DNA from: an uncultured Desulfobulbaceae bacterium
Lineage (GTDB): Bacteria; Desulfobacterota; Desulfobulbia; Desulfobulbales; CALZHT01
Assembly: GCA_945787445.1 (NCBI GenBank)
Contig: CALZHT010000020.1
Location: 1 to 42,537 of the forward strand
Length of the DNA: 42,537 bases
Direction: 5' to 3'
Positions within the stretch are counted from its first letter, which is position 1. The number at the start of each line of letters is the position of its first letter. The notes below the pieces were generated by a model that did no database searches, was not told the origin of the DNA, and saw only the letters and a program-made list of their open reading frames with translations. Position numbers and translations under genes: made by a program. Positions 9,049-18,013 of this stretch are shown piece after piece.

Positions 9049-9088
9049 GACCAATAATTGTAAAGATGTTTTGTTATGTTCATTTTTT

Positions 9089-9127
9089 AAGCCGAGGAAG
9101 ACAGATCATGAGTGTCTTCCTCAGCTT
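9089..9127 (-). terminator. Stem-loop downstream of the carbonic anhydrase gene
   Basis: Arms of 15 bp (9089-9103 and 9113-9127, one mismatch) enclose a 9-base loop, 16 bases after the carbonic anhydrase stop on the minus strand. There is no U-tract on the minus-strand side; a T run (9083-9088) lies on the plus strand instead. It is therefore a strong hairpin but not a textbook intrinsic terminator. Confidence 0.45.
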
Positions 9128-9143
9128 GCAAGTTGGAGACTCT

Positions 9144-9947
9144 TTATAGAGCAGGCGCTATACTGCCGACATGCTTGACGATTTCACTTTTGGACAATTC
9201 CTTAAGAAGAGGATCGTTCATAATTTTATTGGGATCGGATTGGCCGTTTATATTAGTGATAACAAGTGTACCGCGTCCCTTGCCATAGTTATCTTTAAAG
9301 TCATATACCGCCCCGACCACAGCCATTTCATCGTGATCGATTTTATCACCATAAATTTGCAGAGCATAGGCCACCTGGTAATCCACGTTGCGTTCCACGT
9401 TTTTGTTCCAGCGTTCAGTAAAGGAACCTTCACCCTTATCGAAAGCGAGGACCGGTATCAAGGTGTCGAGTTCAGCTTTGATGCCCGTGGTTTCTGAGGA
9501 ATAATCTCCCATGGCCGCCTTTACCGCGCCGCAGCCGGCATGGCCCATGACAAGCAGAATTTTGGTGGGCAAATGGCGGACGCCGTAGTCCACTGATCCT
9601 TCGGAATTGCGGATTTGATTGCCGACATTGCGGATAATGAAGATATTGTTGTGGGGATCCATACCGAACAGGGGAGTGTGCACCCTGGAGTCGGCGCAAC
9701 TGATAACAGTGAGATTGGGGCTCTGGCCGGACTGATAGGGCTCAAAATAGTTGAGATCATGGTGGCTGGTAAATTGGCTGTTCCCCTCAACAGCCGCCTT
9801 GATGGCTTCTTTTTTCGTCATAGCTTTGCCGGTAGACGCTGCACCATGGCCTCCGCCTTCTGATGCAAACGCTGCAGTCCCCCATATAAACAACGCCGAT
9901 ACCATCAGGGCAAGCATGATGCATTTCTTCTCGATCTTCATGTTCAT
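9144..9947 (-). CDS. Secreted (periplasmic) beta-class carbonic anhydrase
   Basis: Interconverts CO2 and bicarbonate with an active-site zinc. The 267-aa product begins with a clear Sec signal (basic MNMKIEKK, hydrophobic core, cleavage probably after AAFA near residue 28), followed by a Gly/His-rich linker. The zinc ligands of beta carbonic anhydrases are all present: Cys84 and the Asp86-Arg88 dyad in SCADSRV, then His136 and Cys139 in GHAGCGAVKAA. Beta-class enzymes are usually cytosolic, so the signal peptide places this one in the periplasm, where it could help CO2/bicarbonate exchange. AAGGAGG six bases before the ATG gives a very strong ribosome site. A MITE-like repeat lies 65 bases upstream (10013-10221), within or next to its promoter region. 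Confidence 0.93.
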   Translation of the reverse strand: MNMKIEKKCIMLALMVSALFIWGTAAFASEGGGHGAASTGKAMTKKEAIKAAVEGNSQFTSHHDLNYFEPYQSGQSPNLTVISCADSRVHTPLFGMDPHNNIFIIRNVGNQIRNSEGSVDYGVRHLPTKILLVMGHAGCGAVKAAMGDYSSETTGIKAELDTLIPVLAFDKGEGSFTERWNKNVERNVDYQVAYALQIYGDKIDHDEMAVVGAVYDFKDNYGKGRGTLVITNINGQSDPNKIMNDPLLKELSKSEIVKHVGSIAPAL

Positions 9948-10012
9948 TGGTAACCTCCTTCCCTATTGCATGTTACTGAAAAAGAACAAACGAGTAATCC
10001 CTCAACATCTCA

Positions 10013-10221
10013 CCTAAATTGAGCGATTTTCGAGTTGGCCGAAGATGCGCGAAAGAGGACATTTCGCTATAGTTAGCTATGCGGATTGTCCTCTAACAAA
10101 GCAGAATCGGTGAAATCGAAAATCCCGGAGGGTTTCAAATTTTGACACCCCAAATCAATTATTAGTACATTATAAAAAGCCCAAAAAAATCCTTTTCAAA
10201 ATTTGAAACGCTTAATTTAGG
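10013..10221. repeat. MITE-like structured repeat, copy 1
   Basis: A 209-bp element bounded by 13-bp terminal inverted repeats (CCTAAATTGAGCG at 10013-10025, and the complement of CGCTTAATTTAGG at 10209-10221, one mismatch). Inside are two side-by-side hairpins. The first is CGATTTTCGA (10024-10033) against TCGAAAATC (10116-10124), with a nested AGAGGACA/TGTCCTCT pair. The second is GTTTCAAATTTTG (10132-10144) against CAAAATTTGAAAC (10197-10209). The same element lies in opposite orientation at 17641-17881. No ORF is inside, so it is a non-autonomous element. Flanks TCTCA and TATCA may be a decayed target duplication. Confidence 0.85.
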
Positions 10222-10310
10222 TATCAATATCGCTGATCTATACTGACAAATCACCATCCGGTCAAGTAGGTTACGAATTTTTTAGCAAAAAGTTGCATGG
10301 TCTCGGGCTG

Positions 10311-12287
10311 TCATACCATCTCAAATTTGTTTTCAATTTCTTCGATTTTGGCGTGTGCTTCTTCCCACTTCATGTAGTTCCTTGCCAGGCGTCGTTCCAC
10401 CTCCTTGTATTCACGGCTCTTTTGCCCAAAAGCCTCCTGATCCTTGTATAATTCCGGGTCGGCAAGTTCCGCTTCAAGTTGTGCTTTTCGTATCTCAAGC
10501 ACATCTATTTGTTTTTCAGCCACGGTGGCTAATTTTTTATATGGAGCAAGTTTATTGTTTTTTTCCTGGCGGATTTTGGCTTGCACCTGTCTGGTTTCCT
10601 TTTTGCTTGCCTTTGTCGGTATTTCCATTTCCGGCACGTGTTTTTCCGGGAGAGGGTTTGATTGATATGGAGATATGCGGCTATTACTGGTCTTTTCAAG
10701 ATAATAGGAAATGTTGCCATCAAACAAAGTGGCAATGGAGTTTTTGATCTCCAGAACTCTGTTGACAAATTGGTCGGCAAAAAAGCGATTGTGCGATACT
10801 ACGATGATGGTGCCGTCATATTGGGCCATGGCTTGCTGCAATACTTCCTGCGACATCATGTCAAGGTGGTTGGTGGGCTCGTCCATGATCAGAAAGTTGG
10901 CTGGTGTGGCTATCATTTTGGCAAGGGCCAGACGACTTTTTTCACCGCCGGAAAGGATCCGCACCTTTTTATCCACATCATTACCCCGGAAAAGGAAAGC
11001 GCCCAGCAACGAGCGCATCTGGGTTACAGTCATGTCGTTGCCATCAATTGCCATGGTTTCCAGGACCGTCAGATTCTGGGCAAGCTCCTGTGCCTGGTGC
11101 TGACCAAAATAGGAAACGTTGACATTGTGACCAAATGCAATAAGACCTCTGTCCGGCGTAATCAAACCGGCGATGAGTTTTGCAAGGGTAGATTTGCCCG
11201 CCCCGTTCACACCAACAACCGCTATCTTTTCTCCCCGCCGCAGCTGAAAAGAAATATCGGTAAATACGACATGATCGTCAAAACTCTTGCCAACACCCTT
11301 CACGTTAAGTGCATCCTTACCGCTTGGAGTTGCCGGTGGAAAACGGAAGGAGGCTTCGAGTTCGGTATCCTCAAGTTCAATCCGTTCCATCTTGTCAAGC
11401 TGTTTAAGGCGACTCTGCACCTGCCTGGCCTTGGTTGATTTGGCCCGGAACCGTTCAACAAACCGCATGGTTTGCTGGATCTGGGCCTGTTGGTTGTCAT
11501 ATGCCGCTTTTTGAATCTCCTGCCGAAGCTCTTTTTCTGCCAGGTATTTTGTGTAGTTTCCCTTATATACCGTTAAGTTGCCCAGGCTGAGTTCCCAAGT
11601 GGAGGTGGTTAGGTTATCGAGGAACATCCGGTCATGGGAGATGATCACCAGGGCGCCGCTGTATGTTTTAAGGAACTCTTCCAGCCAGGTGAGGGAATCG
11701 ATGTCCAGGTGGTTGGTTGGCTCGTCCAGGAGCAAGAAGGCAGGCTTTGTTAGGAGAAGTTTGGCGAGCATCAGCCGCATGAGCCAGCCACCGCTTAGGG
11801 TTTGGCAGTTACGGTCAAAATCTGATTCTTTGAAACCTAATCCCAGCAGTACTTTTCCGATTATGGCACGGATCCGGAAAAGGTCAGCCTGCTCAACACG
11901 ATGTTGCAGCTCGCCTTGCTGTTTGAGAAGAGTATCAAATTCCGGACTTGATGGTCCTGTTTTAGCGAGCGTGTGGTTGATATCTTCAAGTTTTTTTTGG
12001 GCTGCAAGAATATCGGCAAAGGCATTTTCAGCTTGCTGATATACAGTCCGACCATCTGGAACCGATGTCACCTCTTGGGGAAGGTAGCCGGTGGACGCCA
12101 TTCTGGCCCGCATAACCACACCATCGTCGGTTTCCATAATTCCGGAGATTAACTTGAGAAGTGTTGATTTTCCTGTACCATTGACCCCGACCAGGCCGAT
12201 TCTGTCCGTTTCGGTCAGCCTGGCCGACAGGTTTTTAAATAGGTGTTTTTCACCGTATTGAATTGTGAGACCGTTAATTGTGATCAT
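10311..12287 (-). CDS. ABC-F family ATPase (YheS/Uup-like)
   Basis: ABC-F proteins have two fused ATPase domains and no membrane part; they act on the ribosome, for example on stalled translation. In this 658-aa product the first domain has Walker A GVNGTGKST (34-42), signature LSGGW (164-168) and DEPTNHLD (188-195). The second has GVNGAGKST (359-367), LSGGEKS (445-451) and DEPTNHLD (469-476). Between them lies the charged P-site tRNA-interaction linker (about 250-310, with RFRAKSTKARQVQSRLKQL). A C-terminal coiled coil (about 560-655) resembles the extension seen in YheS/Uup-type members. It is the housekeeping type rather than an obvious antibiotic-resistance one; assigning a subgroup needs a tree. 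No strong ribosome site is visible before the ATG. The 330 bases upstream (12288-12616) contain no gene I can support. Confidence 0.93.
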   Translation of the reverse strand: MITINGLTIQYGEKHLFKNLSARLTETDRIGLVGVNGTGKSTLLKLISGIMETDDGVVMRARMASTGYLPQEVTSVPDGRTVYQQAENAFADILAAQKKLEDINHTLAKTGPSSPEFDTLLKQQGELQHRVEQADLFRIRAIIGKVLLGLGFKESDFDRNCQTLSGGWLMRLMLAKLLLTKPAFLLLDEPTNHLDIDSLTWLEEFLKTYSGALVIISHDRMFLDNLTTSTWELSLGNLTVYKGNYTKYLAEKELRQEIQKAAYDNQQAQIQQTMRFVERFRAKSTKARQVQSRLKQLDKMERIELEDTELEASFRFPPATPSGKDALNVKGVGKSFDDHVVFTDISFQLRRGEKIAVVGVNGAGKSTLAKLIAGLITPDRGLIAFGHNVNVSYFGQHQAQELAQNLTVLETMAIDGNDMTVTQMRSLLGAFLFRGNDVDKKVRILSGGEKSRLALAKMIATPANFLIMDEPTNHLDMMSQEVLQQAMAQYDGTIIVVSHNRFFADQFVNRVLEIKNSIATLFDGNISYYLEKTSNSRISPYQSNPLPEKHVPEMEIPTKASKKETRQVQAKIRQEKNNKLAPYKKLATVAEKQIDVLEIRKAQLEAELADPELYKDQEAFGQKSREYKEVERRLARNYMKWEEAHAKIEEIENKFEMV

Positions 12288-12616
12288 GATTGCATGGCAG
12301 TTTGCATGTTGGTGAAAAGAAGATGATCCGGGTAAAAATTTGAGGAAACAGTTTCTATGTTATTTGATTTCAAAGGCTTAGAATACTATACATCGATGAG
12401 CTTCTCATTTTTTTCAAATTCATCAAGCTGGGACGGCACAAAGTAGCATATTTTAATGAAATTCACCACGGCATGTCTCTTGCGGTAAATGGATTTCCGG
12501 CAATTCATGGAGAAATGTTTGGTTTTCTGAGATTAGTACTTCCCTTTGAGACAATGAAGAAGCACCGTTATAAAGAGCAAGAGGATCAGATTTATGGAAT
12601 GAGGGTGTTTGGTTTC

Positions 12617-13009
12617 CTAAGCTTCTTTACTTTGCTTGGCTCCAAACTGCTCAACGAATTCTTCGGCAAGTGTATAGGGATCTTCCGAGTGATAGAGAAG
12701 GATAGTCTGTAAGTCAGTATAACTTCTAAAATTCATGTCGCGAAAGAGAATTGCGATTCCCTCATTGTCCACCCGGACGACCTCACCCCTCATTCTGATT
12801 ATGCGGAATATATTGTTAGCTTGCTTTTCAGATATTTCAATCTCGCAGCGTTCTCCCATTTTCTGGTCCAGACAATCATAAACCCACAACCCGCTCAGAC
12901 AGAGGTCGCGTGTTTTGCATTGTTCATAAAGACGGTTAGGGAATATGAGGCTGATGCCGATTTCTACAGGGACTCGAGTATTTCTGCGTCGTGACTCTTG
13001 ATCTTCCAT
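12617..13009 (-). CDS. PilZ-domain protein
   Basis: A 130-aa single-domain protein that probably binds cyclic di-GMP. The N-terminus has the PilZ RxxxR element in SRRRNTRVPVEIGIS, preceding a beta-barrel-like stretch with CKTRDLCLSGLWVY, which occupies the place of the D/NxSxxG motif but is imperfect: it has LCLSG rather than DLSxGG. The remainder (ISEKQANNIFRIIRMRGEVVRVDNEGIAILF) fits the barrel's later strands. It follows the sugar ABC operon on the same strand after 195 bases with no gene, so it may be independently transcribed. Binding of cyclic di-GMP is inferred from the family. Confidence 0.75.
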   Translation of the reverse strand: MEDQESRRRNTRVPVEIGISLIFPNRLYEQCKTRDLCLSGLWVYDCLDQKMGERCEIEISEKQANNIFRIIRMRGEVVRVDNEGIAILFRDMNFRSYTDLQTILLYHSEDPYTLAEEFVEQFGAKQSKEA

Positions 13010-13204
13010 TCAGGGATCTCCACTGGATACTGTAAATCTGTATTATACAAAAAAATAAAAGATATTGAAACAGGTTGGCCCTGTCACAATTGTGCTCTTC
13101 AACCATATAAAAGAATTCTGCCCGGTAATCGTCAATATACACAGGTCGTTAGCGGTTGTCATTTATAATTTTGTTTTTTGTTTGACGGGTGCGCAGGTCC
13201 TCCT

Positions 13205-14092
13205 TTACTGCTTTTGGCCGGTGCCGCTTGCCGCCACCCCTTTGACAAACCAACCCTGAAAGAGAAGAAAGACAATGAGGATGGGTGCCACCATCATGAC
13301 GCCGAATGCCATGATATCGCCCCAAAGTTTAACCTGATTTTCAAAGGCGGCCATGGCCACAGGCAGAGGTCGGTACGTCTCGCCGGTTGTTACCATGAGC
13401 GGCCAGAGGTAACTTCCCCAACGCATGAGAAAGGTAAGGATGGCCACCGTGGCGAAAACAGGTCTGGCCAGGGGCACAATGATATACAAAAGTGTACGCC
13501 AGGGCCCGGCGCCGTCGATGCGTGCTGCTTCTTCAAGTTCTCTGGGCATGCCGATGAAAAAGCTGTAGAAAAGATAAATGGAAAAGGCATCGGCTATAAA
13601 GGGTATGATCTGGACGTGGTAGGAGTCGCGCCAACCAATGATGCTTACCTGGTAAAAGAGCGGCACGGCAATGGTTTCAAAAGGAATGATCATCAGAGCC
13701 AGGATAAAAGTGAGAACAACTTCCCGGCCTCGCCATTGCAAGCGCGCCAGAGCATAACCGGCCAGTGCATTTACCACTAGACCGCAGACCATTATCATAC
13801 CTGTGATGAACATGGAGTTGAACATGACACGGCCAAAAGAGACTCTTCTGAAAACATCCTGAAAGTTTCGCAGCGAGCCCTCAACCGGGATAAAGGCAAG
13901 GATTGAACCACCATCGGTAAGAACCCTGCTGTCTGGTTTGAGGCTGCTGACCACCATATAGACAATGGGCGCAATATAGAAAAGGGCCATGAGGGAGAGG
14001 CTCAGGTAACAGATCAATGCGGAGATGGGCAAACCCAGTTTGATAGTGGCCTTTGGTCTTGAGGATATATGATACGATTTAATTTGGTTCAT
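13205..14092 (-). CDS. Carbohydrate ABC transporter permease, MalG-type
   Basis: An inner-membrane permease subunit (295 aa, about six transmembrane segments) of a CUT1-type sugar importer. After a basic cytoplasmic N-terminus the first segment is LICYLSLSLMALFYIAPIVYMV. The EAA loop that docks on the ATPase is clear near residues 205-225 (EEAARIDGAGPWRTLLYIIVP). The start codon overlaps the last base of the preceding permease stop (TAATG), which implies translational coupling. It is the last gene of the four-gene importer operon. Confidence 0.93.
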   Translation of the reverse strand: MNQIKSYHISSRPKATIKLGLPISALICYLSLSLMALFYIAPIVYMVVSSLKPDSRVLTDGGSILAFIPVEGSLRNFQDVFRRVSFGRVMFNSMFITGMIMVCGLVVNALAGYALARLQWRGREVVLTFILALMIIPFETIAVPLFYQVSIIGWRDSYHVQIIPFIADAFSIYLFYSFFIGMPRELEEAARIDGAGPWRTLLYIIVPLARPVFATVAILTFLMRWGSYLWPLMVTTGETYRPLPVAMAAFENQVKLWGDIMAFGVMMVAPILIVFLLFQGWFVKGVAASGTGQKQ

Positions 14093-15039
14093 TACCGTAT
14101 CTCCCGTTCTTGCCGTGAAATCCTGCGCTGCAGGAGAGTTACCGCGAGGACAACCAGAAAAAATACCACGCTCATCGCAGATCCCCTTGCCACATCCTGC
14201 CTCTTGAACACGGCCCGCACCGTTTCAAAAATAATAGTTGTTGTCGCCCGGTTCGGTCCGCCCTGAGTGAGGATCCAAATTTGGTCAAATAGGCGGAATG
14301 CGAGGATTGAAGTGACCAATGCCACAAAAATTATGGTGTTCTTCATCTGCGGCAGAGTGATATGGATTAGCTGCTGCCAGCGATTGGCGCCGTCAATGGC
14401 TGCTGCCTCATAGAAGGTTTGCGGAATGGACTGCAGGCCGGCCAGCATGATGATCATCTGGAATCCAACGCCCTGCCAAAGGGACAGGATCATGATTGCA
14501 GGAAGGGCCAAGTCAGGATGGTGCAGAAAATCAAGGGGCTGCCAGTATCCGAGAGTGACGGTAGAGAGAAATGCGTTCAAAATACCATTGGCTCCAGGCG
14601 CATAGATTAATTCCCAGACAATTGCCACCAAGGCCATGGGAAAGATGACCGGCATGAAAAATAGGGTGCGGAATAATACCATACCCTTTAAAGGTCGGTT
14701 GATGAGCAGGGCCAAACCCAGGGCTATCGCACATTGCAGCGGTACTATGAAGAGAGCAAACAAGCTGTTATTGACCAGAGCCTGTTGGAAGGCCTCGTCG
14801 CTGAAAATGCGGACGAATTGCTGAAACGCTACAAAGTCTAGCGGGAGAGGGGAGCCAAGCCTGTAGTTTGTAAAAGCGAAAAAAATTGCGATAATGAACG
14901 GTGCGGCAATGAAGAGCAGGAGACCAAGAAATGCCGGTGCGGCCATGATCCATGCAGTCCGCTCATCCGACGCCTGGGACCTGCTTTGTGTTTTTAGCTT
15001 TTGGGGTGTTTTTGCCTGAACCTTTGTCATTGTAATCAT
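14092..15039 (-). CDS. Carbohydrate ABC transporter permease, MalF/UgpA-type
   Basis: The second integral membrane subunit (315 aa) of the same CUT1 importer. The N-terminus is hydrophilic and basic, followed by about six membrane helices beginning at AWIMAAPAFLGLLLFIAAPFI. The EAA loop is seen in YEAAAIDGANRWQQLIHITLP. It starts 21 bases after the binding-protein stop and overlaps the next permease by one base. The short length (no large periplasmic P2 loop as in E. coli MalF) fits the UgpA/LacF-like subgroup rather than true MalF. Confidence 0.93.
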   Translation of the reverse strand: MITMTKVQAKTPQKLKTQSRSQASDERTAWIMAAPAFLGLLLFIAAPFIIAIFFAFTNYRLGSPLPLDFVAFQQFVRIFSDEAFQQALVNNSLFALFIVPLQCAIALGLALLINRPLKGMVLFRTLFFMPVIFPMALVAIVWELIYAPGANGILNAFLSTVTLGYWQPLDFLHHPDLALPAIMILSLWQGVGFQMIIMLAGLQSIPQTFYEAAAIDGANRWQQLIHITLPQMKNTIIFVALVTSILAFRLFDQIWILTQGGPNRATTTIIFETVRAVFKRQDVARGSAMSVVFFLVVLAVTLLQRRISRQEREIR

Positions 15040-15060
15040 GTGGAAGTGATCCGGTGTGCA

Positions 15061-16371
15061 TCAGAGATCAGGGTACCCTTTATTATCTTTGATATCCTGG
15101 TTGATCATCGACGCTGCCTGGTCAAGTGCTTGTTTCACATCCCTGCCATGTCTTATATCCTGAAAAGCCTGTTGGAATACAGAAGTGATAACCGGATACG
15201 CCGGCGTTTGCGGTCGTGGTACGGCATAGCCTCCTTCCAATTGGCGGGCGAAAAGATGCAGAGGTCCATTGTCTTGATAAAGGGTCGAGGCGGCAATGGC
15301 AGATTTGCGGGCCGGAACAGCACCGTTTGCACGGCACATTGCCAGGATTTCTGTGGGCCTTAGGAGAAAAAGGAGAAATTGCATGGCTCGTTGAGGATTT
15401 TTGCAGTTGCTGGTAATAGACCAACACCATGAACCCATGCCGGTTTTGGTGCCATTGCCGAAATCCGGCAGGGGAAGTACAACAAGATCATTGCCCAAGG
15501 CCGTGCTGTAACGGGGATATTCCCAGTGTCCACACCAGGAAAGAGCCACACGGCCATTTACAAAACTGTTCGTGTCAGTATTCGGGTCCACATACTGCTT
15601 TGCAAACCAGACCTTAATATGTTGCATGGCTTTAACCGCTGATGGACCATTGAGGATACCTGTTGCATTCTGAAAATTGTCACGGTTAATAAGGTCACCG
15701 CCGCCTGAATGGATTGCCGGCGAAAATGCATAGGTGAACCATTCTCCCCTATAATCCATGCGAAGGTCCAGGACTTTACCGTCCTTATCTTTTTGGGCCA
15801 GGGCCGCAAGTATCTTTTCGAATTCATCTATTTTCCAGGCATTTTGTGGTCCCGTTGGAATATGGGCGGCAACGGCTGACAGGAACTTCCGGTTGCCGTA
15901 AAGCCCCAGGCCGGAATCAAAGGTGCCTATTGCATAGAGTTTGCCTCTGTACGTACCCTGCTCGATGATGGAGGGCAGGAGATCTTTCTTTATTTCATGG
16001 GGCAGAAGGTGGTCAATCGGGATGAGATGTTTTTTCCAGGCATAGTTGTAAACATATGGGCCATCAAGGTCAAGCAGGTCGGGGAGTTTGCCGTCCGCTG
16101 CCGCAGCTTGAATCTGCGTATTGTAGTCACCTTCCGGAATGAGAGTGAGCCTTACCTTGATTTTGTCCTGGCTTTCGTTAAACCGTTTTACCTGATTTTC
16201 CATCACCTGTTTTTCTTCAGGCCTGCCGGTATGAAACCAGACCGAGATAATAGTTCTGCCAAGGCCATCGGTATCCTTTTCTCTGGAGCAGCCAGTCAAC
16301 AGAAAAGATACCATCATGATGAAGAAGGTGAAAAGGATTGGTTTGTAGAATACGAAACGATTTCTAATCAT
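15061..16371 (-). CDS. Sugar-binding lipoprotein of the ABC importer (family 1 extracellular solute-binding protein)
   Basis: A periplasmic substrate-binding protein (436 aa) anchored by a lipid. The signal peptide runs to the lipobox FLLTGC with lipidated Cys28. The mature part shows the usual family 1 features: an early [20 protein letters not shown] stretch, the [17 protein letters not shown] ligand-site region, and a central [12 protein letters not shown]. Its ATG overlaps the end of the ATPase gene by four bases (ATGA), so the ATPase, binding protein and both permeases form one operon. The sugar cannot be named from sequence; no glycoside hydrolase or sugar kinase accompanies it, so a disaccharide, glycerol-phosphate-like compound or polyol are all open. 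Confidence 0.92.
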   Translation of the reverse strand: MIRNRFVFYKPILFTFFIMMVSFLLTGCSREKDTDGLGRTIISVWFHTGRPEEKQVMENQVKRFNESQDKIKVRLTLIPEGDYNTQIQAAAADGKLPDLLDLDGPYVYNYAWKKHLIPIDHLLPHEIKKDLLPSIIEQGTYRGKLYAIGTFDSGLGLYGNRKFLSAVAAHIPTGPQNAWKIDEFEKILAALAQKDKDGKVLDLRMDYRGEWFTYAFSPAIHSGGGDLINRDNFQNATGILNGPSAVKAMQHIKVWFAKQYVDPNTDTNSFVNGRVALSWCGHWEYPRYSTALGNDLVVLPLPDFGNGTKTGMGSWCWSITSNCKNPQRAMQFLLFLLRPTEILAMCRANGAVPARKSAIAASTLYQDNGPLHLFARQLEGGYAVPRPQTPAYPVITSVFQQAFQDIRHGRDVKQALDQAASMINQDIKDNKGYPDL

Positions 16372-17504
16372 GACAGATCACCTGACTCGTTGTTGTTCAT
16401 CGTGAGCTCATTTTCTTTGGTGGGGTGGAAAAAACAACTCCGTTCCATATCAATCACCAGTTTGATTTTCTGATCAGGATGAATGTCTGTTTTGGCAGAG
16501 AATCTTACGATGAATTCATGTTTCCCTGAAGTGCACGTAGCAAAAACCTCACTCCCCAATGGCTCAATATATTCAATCCGGGCGGAAATCTGTTGTTTTA
16601 AGGGAGGACATATTTCAGGGCGCATCTCATGAATATCTTCAGGACGAACACCAAGGATCACCCGGTTATCCGGTAAGTTGCTGCTTTTAATCACCTGCAG
16701 GAATGTATCAGGAAGAGTCAACTCAAAATCATCTGTTACAATTGTGAATCGTTGTGCATCTTTTCGGATTTTGCAATGGAAGAGATTCATTGGTGGGCTG
16801 CCGATAAAACCCGCCACAAATAAATTGGCGGGGTGCTCATAGATGCCAAGGGGCTTGCCGATCTGTTGAACCTTTCCTTCATGAAGGACAACAAGCCGGT
16901 CCCCCATGCTCATAGCTTCAACCTGATCATGAGTCACGTATATCATGGTGGTGCCAAGTTTCTTATGCAGTTTGATCAGCTCTCCCCGCATGGCCACCCG
17001 CAGCTTGGCGTCCAAATTACTTAATGGTTCGTCAAAGAGAAAAAGCTTGGGCTTGCGAACTATTGCCCGGCCCAGGGCCACACGTTGTTGCTGCCCCCCT
17101 GAGAGGGCCTTTGATTTTCTGTTAAGGAGATCCTGAAGCTTGAGAATTTTGGCCGCCTCCAGTACCCGATTATCAATCTCTTCCTTGGAAATTTTTCGCA
17201 TTTTGAGCCCAAAGGCCATGTTCTGGTATACGGTCATATGGGGGTATAGAGCATAGTTTTGAAAGACCATGGCTATATCACGGTTCTTGGGTGGCACGTG
17301 ATTAATATTATTGCCGTCTATGATGATTTCACCGGCGTGATCCGTCTCCAAGCCTGCTATCAGACGGAGAAGGGTGGACTTGCCGCAGCCGGACGGCCCT
17401 ACCAATACGATAAATTCGCCATCTGTTACCTCAAGGTTGACATCTGAGACAGCTGGAACAGTTCCAAAGAATTTGGTTATGTTAATCAGTCTCAAATTTG
17501 CCAT
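16368..17504 (-). CDS. Sugar ABC transporter ATPase (MalK/UgpC/MsmX type)
   Basis: The energising subunit (378 aa) of the CUT1 importer, acting on the cytoplasmic face. Walker [10 protein letters not shown] is at 36-44, the Q-loop [12 protein letters not shown] near 81-92, the signature [14 protein letters not shown] at 134-147 and Walker [13 protein letters not shown] at 154-165. The His switch lies in [10 protein letters not shown]. Residues about 240-365 form the MalK-type OB/TOBE regulatory domain ([10 protein letters not shown]). It is the first gene of the operon, and its promoter must lie between 17505 and the MITE-like element beginning at 17641. Placing the ATPase first, before the binding protein, differs from many CUT1 operons. 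Confidence 0.95.
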   Translation of the reverse strand: MANLRLINITKFFGTVPAVSDVNLEVTDGEFIVLVGPSGCGKSTLLRLIAGLETDHAGEIIIDGNNINHVPPKNRDIAMVFQNYALYPHMTVYQNMAFGLKMRKISKEEIDNRVLEAAKILKLQDLLNRKSKALSGGQQQRVALGRAIVRKPKLFLFDEPLSNLDAKLRVAMRGELIKLHKKLGTTMIYVTHDQVEAMSMGDRLVVLHEGKVQQIGKPLGIYEHPANLFVAGFIGSPPMNLFHCKIRKDAQRFTIVTDDFELTLPDTFLQVIKSSNLPDNRVILGVRPEDIHEMRPEICPPLKQQISARIEYIEPLGSEVFATCTSGKHEFIVRFSAKTDIHPDQKIKLVIDMERSCFFHPTKENELTMNNNESGDLS

Positions 17505-17640
17505 GGTAAAAAGAAAAAAAGGAATAAAGGCAAAGGGGGCTGATAAAAATTTTTTTGGGCATAATGAGATTTTTCCTATCCAATTAACTAGTTATTACAG
17601 CATAAGAAAACTTGTCTCTATAATTCAAGAATTACTTTAA

Positions 17641-17881
17641 CCTAAATTGAGCGTTTCAAATTTTGAAAAGGAATTTATTTTGTTTTTTTTAATGTGCTTA
17701 GACTGATTTGAGTTTTTAAAATTTGAAACGCTCCGGGATTTTCGATTTCATCCCGCTACAGCGGGACTTTGTCAGAGAACATCCCGCATAGCCAACTATA
17801 GCGAAATATCCTCTTTCGCGTACCCCAAGGGCATTTCCTTTGGGCACATCTTAGGCCAACTCGAAAATCGCTCAATTGAGG
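17641..17881. repeat. MITE-like structured repeat, copy 2
   Basis: The 241-bp inverse-orientation relative of 10013-10221. Ends are CCTAAATTGAGCG and the complement of CGCTCAATTGAGG. It is flanked on both sides by TTTAA (17636-17640 and 17882-17886), a 5-bp direct repeat of the kind left by transposition. It differs from copy 1 mainly by an extra hairpin of about 27 bases (CCCAAGG...CCTTTGGG) and an added CCCGCTACAGCGGG hairpin. It sits between the divergent sugar-importer operon and tpx. Confidence 0.88.
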
Positions 17882-17905
17882 TTTAAAAAACCGCTTGAGT
17901 TTTAT

Positions 17906-17934
17906 TTGACATGCGTATGCCAAACTTTGATAAT
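17906..17934 (+). promoter_or_regulatory. Near-consensus sigma70 promoter of tpx
   Basis: A perfect -35 box TTGACA (17906-17911) is separated by exactly 17 bases from GATAAT (17929-17934), one base off consensus. Transcription should begin near 17941, leaving a leader of about 73 bases before the ATG. The promoter begins 20 bases beyond the target duplication of the adjacent MITE-like element, so it is native DNA rather than part of the element. Confidence 0.8.
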
Positions 17935-18013
17935 CGAAATATCTTCCTTTGAACTCGAGAAAAACAAATTTTTAGAAATCGAGGTAATACGTATCTACTT
18001 GGAGGTGATCATT

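Noticed and set aside
10662-11438. 258-codon open frame on the plus strand
   Set aside because: It lies wholly antisense to the ABC-F gene, whose motifs are intact. It has no recognisable domain or ribosome site.
12473-12712. 79-codon open frame between the ABC-F and PilZ genes
   Set aside because: It overlaps the PilZ gene end on the opposite strand, lacks a ribosome site and resembles no family.
13178-13780. 200-codon open frame on the plus strand
   Set aside because: It is the reverse shadow of the MalG-type permease and its His/Gly-rich product matches nothing I know.
17876-18013. N-terminal extension of tpx from the TTG at 17876
   Set aside because: It would begin inside the MITE-like repeat and include the promoter. 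The ATG at 18014 has a perfect ribosome site and gives family length.
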